Shown: piece by piece, positions 46,698 through 54,942 of the stretch
How positions within the stretch are numbered: the first letter of the stretch is position 1
Layout: each line of letters begins with the position of its first letter
From: Actinomycetospora lutea
GTDB taxonomy: Bacteria > Actinomycetota > Actinomycetes > Mycobacteriales > Pseudonocardiaceae
Length of the DNA stretch: 64,000 bases
Direction of reading: 5' to 3'
NCBI RefSeq assembly: GCF_028737205.1
Contig: NZ_JAQZAL010000012.1
Span: forward strand, 62,001-126,000
Program-made: the position numbers and the translations under genes
The notes under the pieces: generated by a model
Seen by the model: only the letters and a program-made list of their open reading frames with translations
What the model was told of the DNA's origin: nothing
The model's database searches: none

Positions 46698-47213
46698 GTG
46701 CAGCTGATCACCGTCCTCGGCCACCACCCCGAGATCGCCGAGGGCGCGTGGATCGCGCCCGGCGCGGTCGTCGCGGGCCGCGTGGGCATCGGGACCGGGA
46801 CCGGGGTCTGGTACACGGCGGTCGTCCGGGCCGACATGGAGTCGGTGACGGTGGGGGAGGGGACGAGCGTGCAGGACGGCACCGTCGTCCACGCCGACCC
46901 CGGCTTCCCCGCGGCGATCGGCGACAACGTCACCGTCGGGCACCGGGCCGTGGTGCACGGCTGCACCGTCGAGGACGACTGCCTCATCGGGATGGGCGCG
47001 GTGATCATGAACGGCGCGACGGTCGGCCGCGGGTCGGTCGTCGCCGCGGGCGCGGTGATCTCGCAGGGGGTGACGGTGCCGGCGGGCTCGCTCGTCGCCG
47101 GCGTCCCGGGCAAGGTCCGCCGGGAGGTCACCGACGACGAGCGCGCCATGATCGCCGCCAGCGCCGCGACGTACCGCTACCTGCTCGGGGTCCACCGCGA
47201 CGCCACCACCTGA
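46698..47213 (+). CDS. Gamma-carbonic-anhydrase-family hexapeptide protein
   Basis: 171 aa left-handed beta-helix. Hexapeptide repeats, RADMESVTVGEGTSVQDGTVVHAD with the Gln/Asp, and metal His in TVGHRAVVHGC (two) and HAD (one), giving a three-His zinc/iron site. Activity as carbonic anhydrase is not assured in YrdA/PaaY-like members. GTG start. First gene of the segment that interrupts dgt-dnaG. Confidence 0.88.
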   Translation: MQLITVLGHHPEIAEGAWIAPGAVVAGRVGIGTGTGVWYTAVVRADMESVTVGEGTSVQDGTVVHADPGFPAAIGDNVTVGHRAVVHGCTVEDDCLIGMGAVIMNGATVGRGSVVAAGAVISQGVTVPAGSLVAGVPGKVRREVTDDERAMIAASAATYRYLLGVHRDATT

Positions 47214-47219
47214 CGGCGG

Positions 47220-48680
47220 TCAGGACACGCGCGCCGGCGACCCGCACCAGCGGCCCACGCCGTGGCGCAGGCGCGCCGCGATGTCGGACTCGTCGTCGCC
47301 GGCCCAGGCGACGTAGCCGTCGGGCCGCACGAGCATCGCGTCGGGGCGCTCCGGGGTCGGCCGCGCCCGCACGGTCGTCACCGGCAGGGACGGCTCGACC
47401 TCCTCGGCGAGTGCGCCGGCGGCGGTGGCGTCGACGAGGACGAAGCGCCCCTCGCGCAGCACCTCGTAGAGCCGCTGGGCCCCGCACGCGACGTCCGGGG
47501 CGCGCCGCCCCGTCCACGGGTGCGTGCCGTGGCCGCGCGGGTAGGCGATCCCGATCCCGGACAGCCGCCCGACGACGATGCGGCGCGCCGGACCGACCCG
47601 CACGATGAGCCGCACGGCCTGCCGCTGGAGGAACTGCCGGACCGGCGAGTACCCGAGCACGAGGTTGTTGAAGGTGTCGGTGAGGGCGAGCACCTGCGCC
47701 CCGACCCGGTGGCGCTCGGTGGCGTAGGTGTCGACGAGCCACGGCGGCCCGGACCCGCGCACCGCGGCCCCGAGCTTCCAGCCCAGGTTCATCGCGTCGC
47801 CGATCCCGGTGTTCATGCCCTGCCCGCCGAGCGGGGAGTGGACGTGGGCGGCGTCGCCGGCGAGCAGCACCCGCCCGACCCGGTAGCGCGCGGCCTGCCG
47901 GCGCTCGGAGAGGAACCGGGTGCTCCAGCGCTGCTCGGACATCCCGAAGTCGGTGCCGGCGACCCGGCCGAAGGCATCGCGCATCTCCTCGACCGGCAGC
48001 GGCACGTCGAGGGGCACCTGCTCGCGCTCGCGGTCCCAGGCGATCGCGCGGAACCAGCCGTCGCCGAACGGGACGACGACCACCGCCCCCGACGGGCCGG
48101 TCTCGGCGAACATCGCCTCCGGCGGTGGCGCGGTGAGCCGGACGTCGGCGAGCAGGATGTGCGTCGCGTACTCGGTGCCGGTGAAGGGCACCTCGAGCAG
48201 GCCGCGGACCGTGCTGTGCGCGCCGTCGCACCCGACCACCCAGCGCGCGGACTCCTCGCCGCCGTCGGCGAGCTCGACGACGACCCGCTCGGCGTCCTGG
48301 CGCAGGCCTGTCACCTCGGCGCCGCGGACGATCGGCACGCCGAGCTCGTCGGCGCGGCCCTCCAGGACGCGCTCGGTGCCGCTCTGCGGGGCGATGAGGA
48401 CCATGGGGAAGCGCGAGTCGAGCTCGCCGAGGTCGACGGTGGCCCCGGGCGCCGGCGCGATCTCGCGCACCGGGATGCCACGGGGCAGGAGCCGGTCGGC
48501 CAGCCCGCGCGCGTCGAGCAGCTCGAGGGTCCGGGCGTGCACGGCGAACGCCCGGGTGAGGTTGGAGGTCTCCGCGCGCCGCTCCAGCACCCGGCAGCGC
48601 ACCCCGGCGAGGGCGAGCTCCCCGGCGAGCATGAGGCCGGTCGGGCCGGCCCCGATCACGAGGACGTCGGTCGTCTCCAT
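47220..48680 (-). CDS. FAD-dependent aromatic hydroxylase (PHBH-fold, tetracycline/rifampicin type)
   Basis: 486 aa. GAGPTGLMLAGELALAGV (FAD), CDGAHSTVRGLL (DG motif), LLAGDAAHVHSPLGGQGMNTGIGDAMNLGWKL (GD motif), and a C-terminal thioredoxin-like domain (about residues 380-486). NAD(P)H-dependent hydroxylation of an aromatic or polyketide substrate. Followed by genes for a small integral membrane protein and a CPBP protease. No regulator adjacent. Confidence 0.87.
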   Translation of the reverse strand: METTDVLVIGAGPTGLMLAGELALAGVRCRVLERRAETSNLTRAFAVHARTLELLDARGLADRLLPRGIPVREIAPAPGATVDLGELDSRFPMVLIAPQSGTERVLEGRADELGVPIVRGAEVTGLRQDAERVVVELADGGEESARWVVGCDGAHSTVRGLLEVPFTGTEYATHILLADVRLTAPPPEAMFAETGPSGAVVVVPFGDGWFRAIAWDREREQVPLDVPLPVEEMRDAFGRVAGTDFGMSEQRWSTRFLSERRQAARYRVGRVLLAGDAAHVHSPLGGQGMNTGIGDAMNLGWKLGAAVRGSGPPWLVDTYATERHRVGAQVLALTDTFNNLVLGYSPVRQFLQRQAVRLIVRVGPARRIVVGRLSGIGIAYPRGHGTHPWTGRRAPDVACGAQRLYEVLREGRFVLVDATAAGALAEEVEPSLPVTTVRARPTPERPDAMLVRPDGYVAWAGDDESDIAARLRHGVGRWCGSPARVS

Positions 48681-48704
48681 CAGGTCTCCGTTCCCGTGCG
48701 CGGG

Positions 48705-49187
48705 TCAGCGATCGAGGTACAGCCAGGTCGCGGTGACGAAGAGGACGAGCGCCCCCCAGGTGGCCGCCGCGCGGATCCAGTTGAGGCGCAGCCAGCGCGC
48801 CCGGACCTGCCGCCAGTCGCGGGGCGGCGCGTCGGGCGCCCAGGCGAGGATCACCGCGTAGTTGGGCTCGGCGCCGAAGCGCGAGGTGAGCAGCGGGCCG
48901 GCGACGATGGCCGCGAGCCCGAGCGTGGTCAGCAGGAACGGCGTCCCGCTCGGTTCGCCCCACAGGCCCACCAGCGCGACCACCGGGGCGACGACCATCG
49001 CGATGACGAGGGCGTAGTTGGTGGGCGACCGCTGGGCGATCGGCAGAAAGCGCTGCATCTCGTGCGCGAAGCCGGTCGCGTCCCGTCCCGTGTACACCGG
49101 GTGCAGGACGGTGGTCAGCATCAGCAGCAGCCCCGACCACAGGGCCGTGGCGACGACGGCGGCCAGCAGGCCGATCGTGGCGAGCAC
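48705..49187 (-). CDS. DUF1772-like small integral membrane protein
   Basis: 160 aa from GTG 49187, one base after the CPBP gene stop. Four TM helices with LLLMLTTVLHPVYTG and the NW(I)RAAAT segment after WLRL, which is the anthrone oxygenase/DUF1772 pattern. Role unknown; possibly oxygenase partner of the neighbouring FAD enzyme. Part of the CPBP-DUF1772-FAD hydroxylase operon (24-bp gap). Confidence 0.75.
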   Translation of the reverse strand: MLATIGLLAAVVATALWSGLLLMLTTVLHPVYTGRDATGFAHEMQRFLPIAQRSPTNYALVIAMVVAPVVALVGLWGEPSGTPFLLTTLGLAAIVAGPLLTSRFGAEPNYAVILAWAPDAPPRDWRQVRARWLRLNWIRAAATWGALVLFVTATWLYLDR

Positions 49188-49188
49188 G

Positions 49189-49953
49189 TCAGCGCCCCAG
49201 GACCCGGCGCGGCACCGCGAGGGCGAGCAGCGGGACGAGGATCGACACCCCGACCAGCAGCAGCGAGAACGCCGGTACACCCGCGGCGGGGATCTCGACG
49301 AGCTTGAACGCGTCGATCGCGGTGTGCAGGAGCGCCGGGGCCCACACCGTGCCGCGGCCGGTCTCGAAGACGTACGCGAACGGGATCGAGGTCGTGGCCG
49401 CGACGGCCATCGCCCCGAGCCCCACGGCCACCCCGGACGTGACGAGGATCGGCACGTGGGTCACCGCGACCAGCGGCATCGTCCACGCCGCCGCGCGCGG
49501 GAACGAGCGGCCGGCGCGCAGGCGCCGGAACGCGTACCCGCGCCACACCAGCTCCTCGGCGAGCCCGTGGAGGGCGAACACGCCGACGAGCAGCCACGGC
49601 CAGCCCGGCCGCAGGGTGATCGGCCCGAGGCCGAGCGCCTCGGCGACCGGGAACACGAGCACGACCAGGCCCGACACGGCGGCGGCGAGCACGAGGGCGC
49701 GGGGCGCGGGGCGGCCGAACCCCAGGGCGCGCAGGGCCCGGCGGGGCGGCACCCCGTGCAGCACGCGCTCGACGACCAGCCCGATGACCAGCACGCCGGC
49801 CAGCACCACGAGGCCCCAGCGCGCCGTCGGGTCGAGGGCCGCGAGGCCCTGGAGCACCGCCCACAGCAGCGCGAACCCGGCGAGGAAGCGCCACCACGCC
49901 ACGGCGCCGCGGACCGGCACGTCGGCGACCGGCGGGGCGCCCGTCGTGATCAT
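49189..49953 (-). CDS. CPBP intramembrane metalloprotease
   Basis: 254 aa, about seven TM. Motif 1 EELVWRGYAFRRL (two Glu), motif 2 TMPLVAVTHVPILV (His), and LLHTAIDAFKL. This is the Abi/CAAX-protease-like fold; in bacteria linked to prenyl-protein processing or bacteriocin immunity. First gene of its operon. Confidence 0.85.
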   Translation of the reverse strand: MITTGAPPVADVPVRGAVAWWRFLAGFALLWAVLQGLAALDPTARWGLVVLAGVLVIGLVVERVLHGVPPRRALRALGFGRPAPRALVLAAAVSGLVVLVFPVAEALGLGPITLRPGWPWLLVGVFALHGLAEELVWRGYAFRRLRAGRSFPRAAAWTMPLVAVTHVPILVTSGVAVGLGAMAVAATTSIPFAYVFETGRGTVWAPALLHTAIDAFKLVEIPAAGVPAFSLLLVGVSILVPLLALAVPRRVLGR

Positions 49954-50042
49954 GGCGCACCTCGGGGGCCGGCGAATGCGGACCCCGGCGACGATGGCGG
50001 TGCGAAACGGACGTCCACATCACCCGCGCGGGATGACCGTGC

Positions 50043-50726
50043 CTACCCGCCGGCCACCCGGTCGTCGTCCTGCGCGGGCCCCATCGCGTCGAGGATGAGC
50101 TGCTCGCCGTGGGCCGCGTGGCGGCGGGCGAGCTCCTCGGCGTGGGCGGCGTCGCCGCGGGTGATCGCGTCGAGGATCGCCGCGTGGTCCTCCCAGACCC
50201 AGGCGGGCGAGCCGCCCTGGAGCAGGACCTCGCCCATGACGCGCTGCACGTTGCGCCACATCACCGCGGTGCTCTCGACGAGCAACGGGTTGCCCGAGGC
50301 CTCGACGACGCCCCGGTGGAACTCGACGTCCGCGGAGATCATCCGGGCGAACGCCCGCTCGGCGAAGGCCTGCTCGCCCATCCGCACGACCCCGGAGATG
50401 TCCTCCAGCCACGCCTCGGTGCGGCGCTCGGCGGCCAGCCGCGCGGCGTAGCCGTCGAGCAGTTCGCGCAGGTCGTAGAGGTGGCTGACGAACTCGCGGT
50501 CGAGCGGCGCGACCTCGAGGCCGCGGCGCCCGAACTCGCGCACCAGCCCCTGGTTGCGCAGGAGCAGCAGCGCCTGCTGCACGGGCTGGCGGGACACGTT
50601 GAAGCGCTCGGCCAGCTGCTCCTGGCGCAGCGGGGTGCCGGGGGTCAGCCGACCGGTGCAGATGTCGTCGACGATCGCGTCGAACACCTGCTCCGTCCGG
50701 GACGGAGGGGTCGGCAGCGCGGTCAT
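50043..50726 (-). CDS. GntR-family (FadR/FCD subfamily) regulator
   Basis: 227 aa. Winged helix: QEQLAERFNVSRQPVQQALLLLRNQGLVREF; FCD domain with metal ligands (DVEFHRGVVEASGN, H-A-AILDAI, RRHAAHGEQL). Divergent from the ThDP-lyase operon, with a perfect palindrome TTCTGAATTCAGAA between them, so it is likely the pathway-specific repressor released by the substrate acid. ATG 50726 chosen. Confidence 0.9.
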   Translation of the reverse strand: MTALPTPPSRTEQVFDAIVDDICTGRLTPGTPLRQEQLAERFNVSRQPVQQALLLLRNQGLVREFGRRGLEVAPLDREFVSHLYDLRELLDGYAARLAAERRTEAWLEDISGVVRMGEQAFAERAFARMISADVEFHRGVVEASGNPLLVESTAVMWRNVQRVMGEVLLQGGSPAWVWEDHAAILDAITRGDAAHAEELARRHAAHGEQLILDAMGPAQDDDRVAGG

Positions 50727-50851
50727 CGCCGGCACTCCCGGCGCGGCTCCGCGAGCGGCACGGACGGCCTCCTCGGAGATCCGGCGGCAGGACTTCTCGA
50801 CCGCCCAGCGTAGCCGCTGGCCGGAGCGCGCATCGCGTCGCGCCTCTTGAC

Positions 50852-50865
50852 TTCTGAATTCAGAA
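50852..50865. promoter_or_regulatory. GntR operator palindrome
   Basis: TTCTGAATTCAGAA, 14-bp perfect palindrome and one of the most AT-rich runs in the window. Overlaps CTTGAC (50845-50850), a -35-like element reading toward the lyase gene. Repression by steric block is likely. Confidence 0.75.
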
Positions 50866-51002
50866 TGCGTCACGGTGGGCGTGGGCCGCATCACGTGGCG
50901 TGGATCACGAGGCATCCGGGGGATGCCCCGCCTCGCCGGTTCCACGCAACCGATCCGTACCCGGATCGGTCGGCTCGCGAGGCTCGACGAGGAGGAGGAC
51001 GG

Positions 51003-52799
51003 ATGGCGGAGGGGTCAGGGGGGTCAGCGGGGTCGGCGCCCGTCGCCGACCTGGTGGCGCGGTTCTTCCGCGACCACGGGGTCCGGCGCGTGTTCGGGCT
51101 GCAGGGCGGTCACATCCAGCCGGTGTGGGACCAGCTGGCCCGGCTCGGGGTCGAGATCGTCGACGTCCGGGACGAGGGCTCGGCGGTGCACATGGCGCAC
51201 GCCCATGCCGAGCTGACCGGCGAGACCGCCGTCGCGCTCGTGACCGCCGGGCCCGGCGTCACCAACACGGTCACGGCCGTCGCCAACGCCTCGATCAGCC
51301 GGGTGCCGCTGCTGGTCTTCGGCGGCTGCCCGCCCCGCCCGCAGGCCAACATGGGCCCGCTGCAGGACATTCCGCACACCGAGATCCTCGCGCCCGTCAC
51401 GCGGCTGTCCCGCACGCTGCGCCAGCACGACCAGGTGCTGCGCGAGCTCGACGAGGCCTGGGCGCGCGCGTCCGGCGACCGCGGCGAGCCGGGGCCGGTC
51501 TACGTCGAGATCCCCACCGACGTCCTGCGCCAGGAGGTCCCGCCGGCGCTCATCACCGACGAGCACCTGCGCGCCAAGCCCCGCCGGCGCCCGCAGCCCC
51601 ACCCCGACGACGTCGCGGCCGTCGCCGACCTGGTCCGTGGCGCGAGCAAGCCGGCCGTGATCTCGGGGCGCGGCGCGCGGGTCACCGCGGGCGGGACACG
51701 AAGCGCAGCGGAGCTGGACCACGACAGTGCAGCCCTCGTGCGCTTCCTCGACGCCAGCGGCGCCGCCTACCTCGACACCCAGGAGTCGCGCGGGCTCGTG
51801 CCCGCCGACCACCCCGCGGGCGTCGGCTCGGCGCGCTCGGCCGTCATGCGCGACTGCGACCTGCTGATCACCGTCGGGCGCCAGCTCGACTACCAGCTCG
51901 GCTTCGGCTCGCCGGCGGTGTTCCGGCACGCCACGGTCGTGCGCATCGCCGACACCGCGAGCGAGCTCATCGACAACCGGCGCGGCGAGGTGGAGATCCT
52001 CGCCGACCCGGCGGCCGCGCTGGCGGCGCTGACCACCGCGCTCGAGGGGCACGCGCCCGACACCTCCTGGCGCGACGAGCTGCGCGCCAAGCACGAGAAG
52101 CGCAGCGCCGAGTACAAGGCGGCGATGGCGGAGGCGCCCGCGGGCTCCGACGGCCTCATGCACCCCAACCGCATCTTCGCCGCGCTCGATGCCCTGGACG
52201 GCACGGCCCTGGACGGCGGCACGTTCGATCTCGGCGAGACCGTCATGATCGCTGACGGCGGCGACCTGCTGTCGTTCGCGCGGCTGGGCATCACCCGCTG
52301 CGCGCGCTACCTCGACCCCGGCGCCTTCGGCTGCCTGGGCGTCGGCACCCCGTTCGCGATCGCCGCGGCGCTGGCCGACCCGGGCCGCCCGGTCGTCACG
52401 GTCACCGGCGACGGCGCGTTCGGCATCTCGGCGACCGACATCGACACCGCGGTCCGGCACGGGGCGAAGATCGTCGTGGTCGTCTCGAACAACGCCGCCT
52501 GGAACATCGAGCGCTACGACCAGCAGGAGAACTACGGGCTGGTGGTCGGCACCGAGCTGGCGTTCTCCGACTACGCGGCGCTGGGCCGCAGCCTGGGCGC
52601 CCACGGCGAGCGCGTCACCGACCCCGCCGACCTGCCGGACGCCCTGCGGCGCGCGCTGGAGAACGCGCCGGCCGTCGTGGACGTCGTCACCAGCCGCGAC
52701 GCGCCCTCGCCCGACGCCGACAAGGGCCTGGGCTTCGTCCCCGACTACCAGGCCCTCACGCCCTGGAACGACGCCGAGATCGAGCGGAGGCAGCAGTGA
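51003..52799 (+). CDS. ThDP-dependent 2-hydroxyacyl-CoA lyase, probably acting on 2-hydroxyisobutyryl-CoA
   Basis: 598 aa, pyruvate-decarboxylase/ALS superfamily. Catalytic Glu E58 ([17 protein letters not shown]), ThDP/Mg motif GDGAFG at 469-474 with NN at 496-497. The [11 protein letters not shown] segment has I502-E503, which look like the I492-E493 pair reported for the Actinomycetospora chiangmaiensis lyase that cleaves 2-hydroxyisobutyryl-CoA to acetone and formyl-CoA; the long C-terminal lid ([22 protein letters not shown]) also fits. An insert at about residue 231-239 comes from repeat C. Coupled by GTGA to a PaaK-like ligase. Oxalyl-CoA decarboxylase is a less likely alternative. Confidence 0.75.
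   Translation: MAEGSGGSAGSAPVADLVARFFRDHGVRRVFGLQGGHIQPVWDQLARLGVEIVDVRDEGSAVHMAHAHAELTGETAVALVTAGPGVTNTVTAVANASISRVPLLVFGGCPPRPQANMGPLQDIPHTEILAPVTRLSRTLRQHDQVLRELDEAWARASGDRGEPGPVYVEIPTDVLRQEVPPALITDEHLRAKPRRRPQPHPDDVAAVADLVRGASKPAVISGRGARVTAGGTRSAAELDHDSAALVRFLDASGAAYLDTQESRGLVPADHPAGVGSARSAVMRDCDLLITVGRQLDYQLGFGSPAVFRHATVVRIADTASELIDNRRGEVEILADPAAALAALTTALEGHAPDTSWRDELRAKHEKRSAEYKAAMAEAPAGSDGLMHPNRIFAALDALDGTALDGGTFDLGETVMIADGGDLLSFARLGITRCARYLDPGAFGCLGVGTPFAIAAALADPGRPVVTVTGDGAFGISATDIDTAVRHGAKIVVVVSNNAAWNIERYDQQENYGLVVGTELAFSDYAALGRSLGAHGERVTDPADLPDALRRALENAPAVVDVVTSRDAPSPDADKGLGFVPDYQALTPWNDAEIERRQQ
51694..51720 (+). repeat. 27-nt repeat C inside the ThDP lyase gene
   Basis: Begins GGACACG and ends AGCGGAGCTGGACC, in a reading frame different from the two LLM gene copies (G-T-R-S-A-A-E-L-D). 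It falls between the conserved segments ISGRGAR and [12 protein letters not shown]. Confidence 0.75.
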
Positions 52800-54193
52800 C
52801 GGCCATGGAGGAGTGGCACTTCCCGGCGAGCTACGACCAGGGCTACCTGCCCGACCCGGAGTCGCCGTACTGGTTCCCGCACCGCGAGACGATGGACCCC
52901 GACGAGCGGGACGCCGCCGTGCTCGTGCGGCTGCGCGAGGTCATGGAGTACGCGTACTCGACCTCGCCGTTCTACCGCCGCAAGTGGGACGCCGTGGACC
53001 TCAAGCCCGCCGACATCACGTCGTTCGAGGCGTTCGAGCAGGTCCCGGTGATCCAGAAGGAGGAGATGCGGGCCGCGCAGCACGAGCACCCGCCCTTCGG
53101 CGACTACACCTGCGTCGACGACTCCGAGATCCACCACATCCACGGCACGTCGGGCACCACCGGCATGCCGACGGCGTTCGCGATCGGCCGCCGCGACTGG
53201 GAGGTCATCGCCGACAACCACGCCCGCATCCTCTGGGGGATGGGCGTGCGACCCGGCGACACCGTGTTCGTCGCGGCGCTGTTCAGCCTGTACCTGGGCT
53301 CGTGGGGCGCGATGGCGGGCGCCGAGCGCCTGCGCTGCCGCGTCCTGCCGTTCGGCGCCGGCGCGCAGGGCATGACCGCCCGCGCGGTCACCTGGCTCGC
53401 CCGGACCCGGCCGAAGGCGTTCTACGCGACGCCGTCGTACGCGCTGCGCCTCGCCGAGGTCGCCGAGCAGGAGGGCATCGACCCGAAGGAGTTCGGCCTG
53501 GAGGTCATGTTCTTCTCCGGCGAGCCCGGGGCGTCGGTGCCGGCGGTCCGCGACGCGATCGCCACCGCGTTCGGCGCCCGCGTGGTCGACTGCGGGACGA
53601 TGGCCGAGATGACGCCGTTCATGTCGGCGTCGGCCACCGAGGGCACGCCCGACGGCATGCTGCTCTGGCAGGACATCGTCTGGCACGAGGTCTGCGACCC
53701 GGCCACGTTCCGCACGGTGCCCTACGGCAGCGAGGGCACGCCGGTCTACACCCACCTCGAGCGCACGTCGCAGCCGATGATCCGGCTCGCGTCCAACGAC
53801 CTCACGCGCTGGGTGATGGAGGACAACGGCTGCGGGCGCACCTACCCGAAGCTGCCCAGCGGCGTGTATGGCCGGATCGACGACATGATCCACATCCGCG
53901 GCGAGAACGTGTACCCGACGGAGGTCGACAACTACCTGCGCGGGGTCGAGGACTACGGCGGCGAGCACCAGATCGTCGTGCGCCGCACCGGCTCGATGGA
54001 CGAGATGATCGTCCGCGCCGAGTGCACGCTGCCGGCGGGGCAGCGCGACGAGTTCGAGCGCCGCACCGGCTCCGGGCTGCAGTCCTTCCTCGGCGTCCGC
54101 GTGACCTTCGAGTCCGTCGACGCCAACACCCTCGAGCGCGCCGAGCACAAGTCCCGCCGCGTCGTCGACGAGCGCGAGCACACGAAGCGCTGA
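52796..54193 (+). CDS. PaaK-like acyl-CoA ligase, probably 2-hydroxyisobutyrate--CoA ligase
   Basis: 465 aa from GTG 52796 (GTGA overlap with the lyase; ATG 52805 also possible). ANL-family motifs of the phenylacetate-CoA ligase type: P-loop [11 protein letters not shown] (116-126), [33 protein letters not shown]. Activates a carboxylate to its CoA thioester through an adenylate. Size and PaaK-like class match the 2-hydroxyisobutyryl-CoA ligase of MTBE degraders. Operon partner of the lyase under the GntR regulator; ends at palindrome A copy 3. Confidence 0.78.
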   Translation: MTAMEEWHFPASYDQGYLPDPESPYWFPHRETMDPDERDAAVLVRLREVMEYAYSTSPFYRRKWDAVDLKPADITSFEAFEQVPVIQKEEMRAAQHEHPPFGDYTCVDDSEIHHIHGTSGTTGMPTAFAIGRRDWEVIADNHARILWGMGVRPGDTVFVAALFSLYLGSWGAMAGAERLRCRVLPFGAGAQGMTARAVTWLARTRPKAFYATPSYALRLAEVAEQEGIDPKEFGLEVMFFSGEPGASVPAVRDAIATAFGARVVDCGTMAEMTPFMSASATEGTPDGMLLWQDIVWHEVCDPATFRTVPYGSEGTPVYTHLERTSQPMIRLASNDLTRWVMEDNGCGRTYPKLPSGVYGRIDDMIHIRGENVYPTEVDNYLRGVEDYGGEHQIVVRRTGSMDEMIVRAECTLPAGQRDEFERRTGSGLQSFLGVRVTFESVDANTLERAEHKSRRVVDEREHTKR

Positions 54194-54198
54194 CCGAT

Positions 54199-54238
54199 GT
54201 GAGCGGAATTCGGGGCGATAGCCCCGAACTCCGCTCAC
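54199..54238. repeat. Palindromic repeat A, copy 3
   Basis: GTGAGCGGAATTCGGGGC - GATA - GCCCCGAACTCCGCTCAC; one mismatch in the right arm relative to copy 1, 50 kb away. Located 5 bp after the ligase stop. Confidence 0.9.
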
Positions 54239-54281
54239 GTCACCCACACGGACCCACCTTCAGCGGAGAGGGGAGTACCTC

Positions 54282-54935
54282 GTGAACAACGCCCTCGGGG
54301 AGAAGCCCGCGCCCCACGGCGCACCGGAGACCACGGCGACGCCAGGCGAGGCGGGAGGCTTCTTCGAGACCGGCCGACCGCGCCTGGGCGGCCTGCAGAA
54401 CCCGATCACCTTCAGCGACACGCAGGCGGCCGTGATCGACGCCGCCGCCGACACGCTCATCCCGCCGCACCCGGACTGGCCGACGGCGAGCGAGCAGGAC
54501 CTCCTGACCTTCGTGGGTCGCTACGTGACGCCCAGCGGCTACCGCAACAAGCACTTCCCGTTCGCCACCGAGGACGAGTTCAAGGCCGGGCTGGACCGGC
54601 TGGGGCAGGCGTTCGTGGACGCGGACACCCGGGGCCGGACCGACGCGATCGCCGCGCTCGAGAAGGCCTCGCAGGAGGGCACGGACCCGCTGTTCGAGCA
54701 GCTGCGGGCGCTCGTCTACTACGGCTACTACTCGCGCCCGGTCGTGACGCTCGCGATCAACCGGAACCTCCCGGCCGGCCGCGACTACCACGGTCCGCCG
54801 CTGCCCTACGGCTACCTGCAGACCACTGAGCCCTGGGACGAGGACCTCCTGACGCAGGCGCAGGAGAACGGCTCCTACCTCGAGACCGACGACGTCGTGC
54901 GCGTCGACCTGTCCCAGCTGTCCTGGACGAAGTGA
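54282..54935 (+). CDS. Gluconate 2-dehydrogenase subunit 3-family protein
   Basis: 217 aa. FSDTQAAVIDAAADTLIPPHPDWPTASEQDLLTFVGRYV and LRALVYYGYYSRPVVTLAINRNL are characteristic of the small subunit that accompanies membrane/periplasmic GMC dehydrogenases. No Tat signal is visible, unlike many homologues. GTG start with GGAGAGG upstream. Seven bp upstream of the GMC gene. Confidence 0.85.
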   Translation: MNNALGEKPAPHGAPETTATPGEAGGFFETGRPRLGGLQNPITFSDTQAAVIDAAADTLIPPHPDWPTASEQDLLTFVGRYVTPSGYRNKHFPFATEDEFKAGLDRLGQAFVDADTRGRTDAIAALEKASQEGTDPLFEQLRALVYYGYYSRPVVTLAINRNLPAGRDYHGPPLPYGYLQTTEPWDEDLLTQAQENGSYLETDDVVRVDLSQLSWTK

Positions 54936-54942
54936 GGCAACG

